A stretch of DNA of 64,000 bases, taken from Vibrio sp. JC009. Its GTDB lineage: Bacteria; Pseudomonadota; Gammaproteobacteria; Enterobacterales; Vibrionaceae. Where the stretch lies: contig NZ_CP092107.1 in assembly GCF_029016485.1 (NCBI RefSeq), positions 372,001 to 436,000 of the forward strand, given 5' to 3'. Position numbers and translations under genes: made by a program. The notes below the pieces were generated by a model, which made no database searches, was not told where the DNA came from, and saw nothing but the letters and a program-made list of their open reading frames with translations. Below are positions 63,634 through 64,000 of the stretch, in pieces; within the stretch, counting starts at the first letter, position 1, and every line of letters begins with the position of its first letter.

Positions 63634-64000
63634 GCTGATTTGATCCCTAGCTTCTGACACTTATAAGCCAGTGTCCGGATAGGAATACCAAGACTCTCCG
63701 CAGCTTTACGCCGACTGCCTGAATAATGGGTCAGCCGCTCTTTTATAATGAGTGCTTCGTAGTTACTTAGCGCCAGTTTCAGATCACCAATTTTGAAACT
63801 CTCACCATCACTGCAATAAGTATCAGCATAAGCGCGCCCTTCCCCACTGCTTTCCCTCTCCCGGATTAACGTCAATGCTTCTCTCTCTGCTGCTGTACTT
63901 TCCCTCTGAAAACTTTCTATCCGGGCCTCAAGATGCTCTGCTCTGACCGCTTGCCTGTCTGACGTGTGCACGCAGGCAAACTCAATAAGGTGCTTTAACT
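63630..64000 (-). CDS. vasH: Sigma-54-dependent T6SS activator VasH, C-terminal part
   Basis: The frame continues to the right edge without a stop, so only the C-terminal part is here (about 123 residues). The edge codons read LKHLIEFAC, the end of the AAA+ domain. The C-terminal Fis-type helix-turn-helix is SNYEALIIKERLTHYSGSRRKAAESLGIPIRTLAYKCQKLGI. VasH activates hcp and other T6SS operons with RpoN. Gene order vasH-vasI-tssA-tssM matches V. cholerae VCA0117-VCA0120. Confidence 0.93.
   Translation of the reverse strand, partial: LKHLIEFACVHTSDRQAVRAEHLEARIESFQRESTAAEREALTLIRERESSGEGRAYADTYCSDGESFKIGDLKLALSNYEALIIKERLTHYSGSRRKAAESLGIPIRTLAYKCQKLGIKSA

Noticed and set aside
1..64000. tRNA, rRNA and CRISPR arrays.
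   Set aside because: No gap shows a tRNA cloverleaf with CCA end, no rRNA sequence is present, and no evenly spaced direct repeats of CRISPR type were seen. The window was read by eye, so a weak tRNA could be missed.

Overview
The window looks like a stretch of a marine gammaproteobacterium, most likely Vibrionaceae. The evidence is a type VI secretion segment in the Vibrio cholerae vasH-vasI-vasJ(tssA)-vasK(tssM) order, a GlyGly-CTERM trypsin-like protease, a sigma-54-driven flagellin, an rbsDACBKR operon with Vibrio-like RbsR operators, a TIGR04219-type outer membrane protein, many cyclic-di-GMP enzymes and abundant short palindromic repeats. The separate gcvT and gcvHP units and the T6SS genes recall V. 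cholerae chromosome 2, but the replicon cannot be proven from this window.

Layout. 1-6.8 kb: the end of adenosine deaminase, then torT, a torS-like hybrid kinase and a REC-GGDEF response regulator, then a HAD phosphatase. 6.8-9.7 kb: a degenerate-receiver EAL protein, divergent from a monocistronic flagellin with a sigma-54 promoter. 9.77-11.3 kb: an IS1111-type (IS110 family) insertion sequence sitting inside a REP-like palindrome. 11.3-19.6 kb: amino-acid genes, namely alanine racemase, two AGCS sodium/amino-acid symporters, and dgcN-dgcA-D-amino-acid transaminase (D-glutamate/D-alanine catabolism). 19.6-25.6 kb: a 161-bp palindromic MITE, pckA, an NMT1-PAS-GGDEF-EAL receptor and an outer membrane protein. 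25.6-31.8 kb: the ribose operon rbsDACBKR (minus strand) with two operators. 32-36.3 kb: an S4-domain protein, a PilJ-PAS-GGDEF protein, an MscS channel and aroG. 36.7-43.8 kb: a polar amino-acid ABC transporter, a Na/Pi cotransporter, an FAH hydrolase, ppnP and a glutathione transferase. 44-50.5 kb: AraC regulator/LysE exporter pair, a rhodanese, a second MITE copy, an EF-G-like GTPase, a Cof-type phosphatase and a secreted protease. 50.6-56.3 kb: the glycine cleavage system (gcvT, an XRE-cupin regulator, gcvH, gcvP). 56.3-57.8 kb: REC-DUF3369-HD-GYP. 58-64 kb: T6SS genes running off the right edge.

How it fits together. Three themes recur. One is import and use of amino acids and other small nutrients: D-amino acids, glycine, ribose, polar amino acids, nucleosides and TMAO sensing. 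A second is cyclic-di-GMP: two proteins with only a GGDEF output, one GGDEF-EAL, one EAL and one HD-GYP. The third is repeats: REP-like inverted pairs, two near-identical 161-bp palindromic MITEs plus a solo end, a 105-bp multi-hairpin element, and an IS1111 element whose pre-insertion target can be reconstructed. No tRNA, rRNA or CRISPR array was seen, and no glycine riboswitch was found despite the gcv and AGCS genes.
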